64,000 bases of DNA from Lachnospiraceae bacterium (lineage in GTDB: Bacteria > Bacillota > Clostridia > Lachnospirales > Lachnospiraceae), in assembly GCA_910575565.1 (NCBI GenBank), contig CAJTFL010000001.1, forward strand, positions 186,001 to 250,000, read 5' to 3'. Positions 63,328 through 64,000 of this stretch are shown in pieces. Each line of letters opens with the position of its first letter. The first letter of the stretch is position 1. Under the pieces are notes generated by a model. That model worked only from the letters and a program-made list of their open reading frames with translations, was not told where the DNA came from and ran no database searches. The translations under genes were made by a program, and so were the position numbers.

Positions 63328-64000
63328 ATGAAACGAGTGACGAGAAAGACGAAAGAGCGAAGGGAAATGGTTACGGGGATCTTGTTTTCCCTTCCGGCGA
63401 TCATTGGCTTTTTCTGTTTTGCCTTAGGACCTATGGTTGCCAGCCTGATTTTAGGCTTTACGGAATATACCATTTCCAGTGCCCCCAGGTTTGTGGGGCT
63501 GGACAATTACATCCGGATGTTTTCCGGACAGGACGTATTTTTTTACCAGGCATTATCCGTTACCCTTAAGTTTGCCTTGATGAATGTGGCCGTATGTATG
63601 CTTACCGCCTTTGCGGTTGCCTTGCTGCTAAACAGCGAAGCCGTAAAATGCAGGGGGTTGTTCCGCTCCGTATTTTATATCCCTACCATCATTCCTTACG
63701 TGGCTACCGCGATGATTTTCATGTGGATGATGAGCCCGGATTTCGGGCTGTTTAATATCCTGTTAAGGGGAATAGGTCTTAAGGGGAGCAAATGGATCTA
63801 CAGCGAAGGCACGGTGCTGTATTCCCTGCTGATCATTACGGCCTGGACGGCGGGAAATATTATCGTGGTATTTTTGGCGGGGCTTCAGGGCGTGCCTAAG
63901 CAGCTTTACGAGGCGGTGGAGGTGGACGGGGGCAATGGGTTCCACAAGTTTGCCTACATTACCCTGCCGATGGTAACGCCTATCGTATTCTTTAACGGGC
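63328..64000 (+). CDS. Sugar ABC transporter permease, MalF/UgpA-like (partial)
   Basis: The first 224 residues are visible; the gene runs past the window end. It starts MKRVTRKTKERREMVTGILF behind AAAGGAG, has membrane segments (FSLPAIIGFFCFALGPMVAS; IFMWMMSPDFGLFN) and the cytoplasmic EAA loop EAVEVDGGNGFHKFAYITLP, which contacts the ATPase. It forms an importer with the binding protein 94 bases upstream; the second permease probably follows. Confidence 0.92.
   Translation, partial: MKRVTRKTKERREMVTGILFSLPAIIGFFCFALGPMVASLILGFTEYTISSAPRFVGLDNYIRMFSGQDVFFYQALSVTLKFALMNVAVCMLTAFAVALLLNSEAVKCRGLFRSVFYIPTIIPYVATAMIFMWMMSPDFGLFNILLRGIGLKGSKWIYSEGTVLYSLLIITAWTAGNIIVVFLAGLQGVPKQLYEAVEVDGGNGFHKFAYITLPMVTPIVFFNG

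Overview
The window looks like the chromosome of a Gram-positive anaerobe of the Clostridia, most likely Lachnospiraceae. The evidence is strong AGGAGG ribosome-binding sites, an 804-residue LeuS of Firmicutes type, a DUF6033-like protein, a BMP-type nucleoside transporter, rubredoxin, a glycyl-radical enzyme and debris of Firmicutes conjugative elements. This placement is an inference from gene content; there is no rRNA gene to confirm it. I saw no tRNA, rRNA or CRISPR array.

Region 1 (1-22436) is a surface-polysaccharide locus on the + strand, clearly more AT-rich than the rest. After a TetR-type regulator and a 730-base leader come GT4 and GT2 glycosyltransferases (one fused to a radical SAM enzyme), a PIG-L deacetylase, a hexapeptide acetyltransferase, a DegT aminotransferase with an FdtA-like cupin (a 3-amino-3,6-dideoxysugar pair), a CDP-glycerol-type transferase candidate with a TagD-like cytidylyltransferase, a Wzx flippase, a Wzy polymerase, a membrane acyltransferase and a FemAB-like protein. 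Together they suggest a Wzx/Wzy-made glycan with amino-sugar, deacetyl/acetyl and possibly glycerol-phosphate decorations. No initiating phosphoglycosyltransferase or chain-length regulator is visible. An IS110-family element and a group II intron sit inside the locus.

Region 2 (about 22600-37700) is a graveyard of mobile-element genes. A truncated AAA-ATPase gene abuts ParB/DUF6551, DUF6870, a sigma-like factor, a MOBP relaxase, a DUF3991/TOPRIM protein, MobC, a helicase fragment, a DUF6017-type protein and a truncated Maff2 pilin gene. Several are broken by single-base frameshifts. Intact genes stand out: an HTH-PurM fusion (26513-27760), a type I toxin/antisense RNA module (28489-28704) and a BlaI/BlaR1 pair. 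Several large palindromes (oriT-like) lie between them.

Region 3 (37750-64000) is GC-richer housekeeping DNA. It holds a LacI regulator with a perfect palindromic operator, a YjjI-type glycyl-radical enzyme, a nucleoside ABC transporter (ATPase, two permeases, BMP lipoprotein) with a RarA-C-like protein, a methyltransferase preceded by five tandem Shine-Dalgarno repeats, a DUF6033 protein, DeoD, a RelB/YoeB toxin-antitoxin pair, the aroF-tyrA-aroA operon on the - strand, an EF-G paralogue, rubredoxin, a CPBP protease, LeuS and the start of a sugar ABC transporter operon. Intergenic regions carry palindromic repeat families. One has GTTCAGCC/GGCTGAAC ends and a 62-nt hairpin whose copies differ by compensatory base changes; another is a mirrored palindromic core between leuS and the sugar operon.
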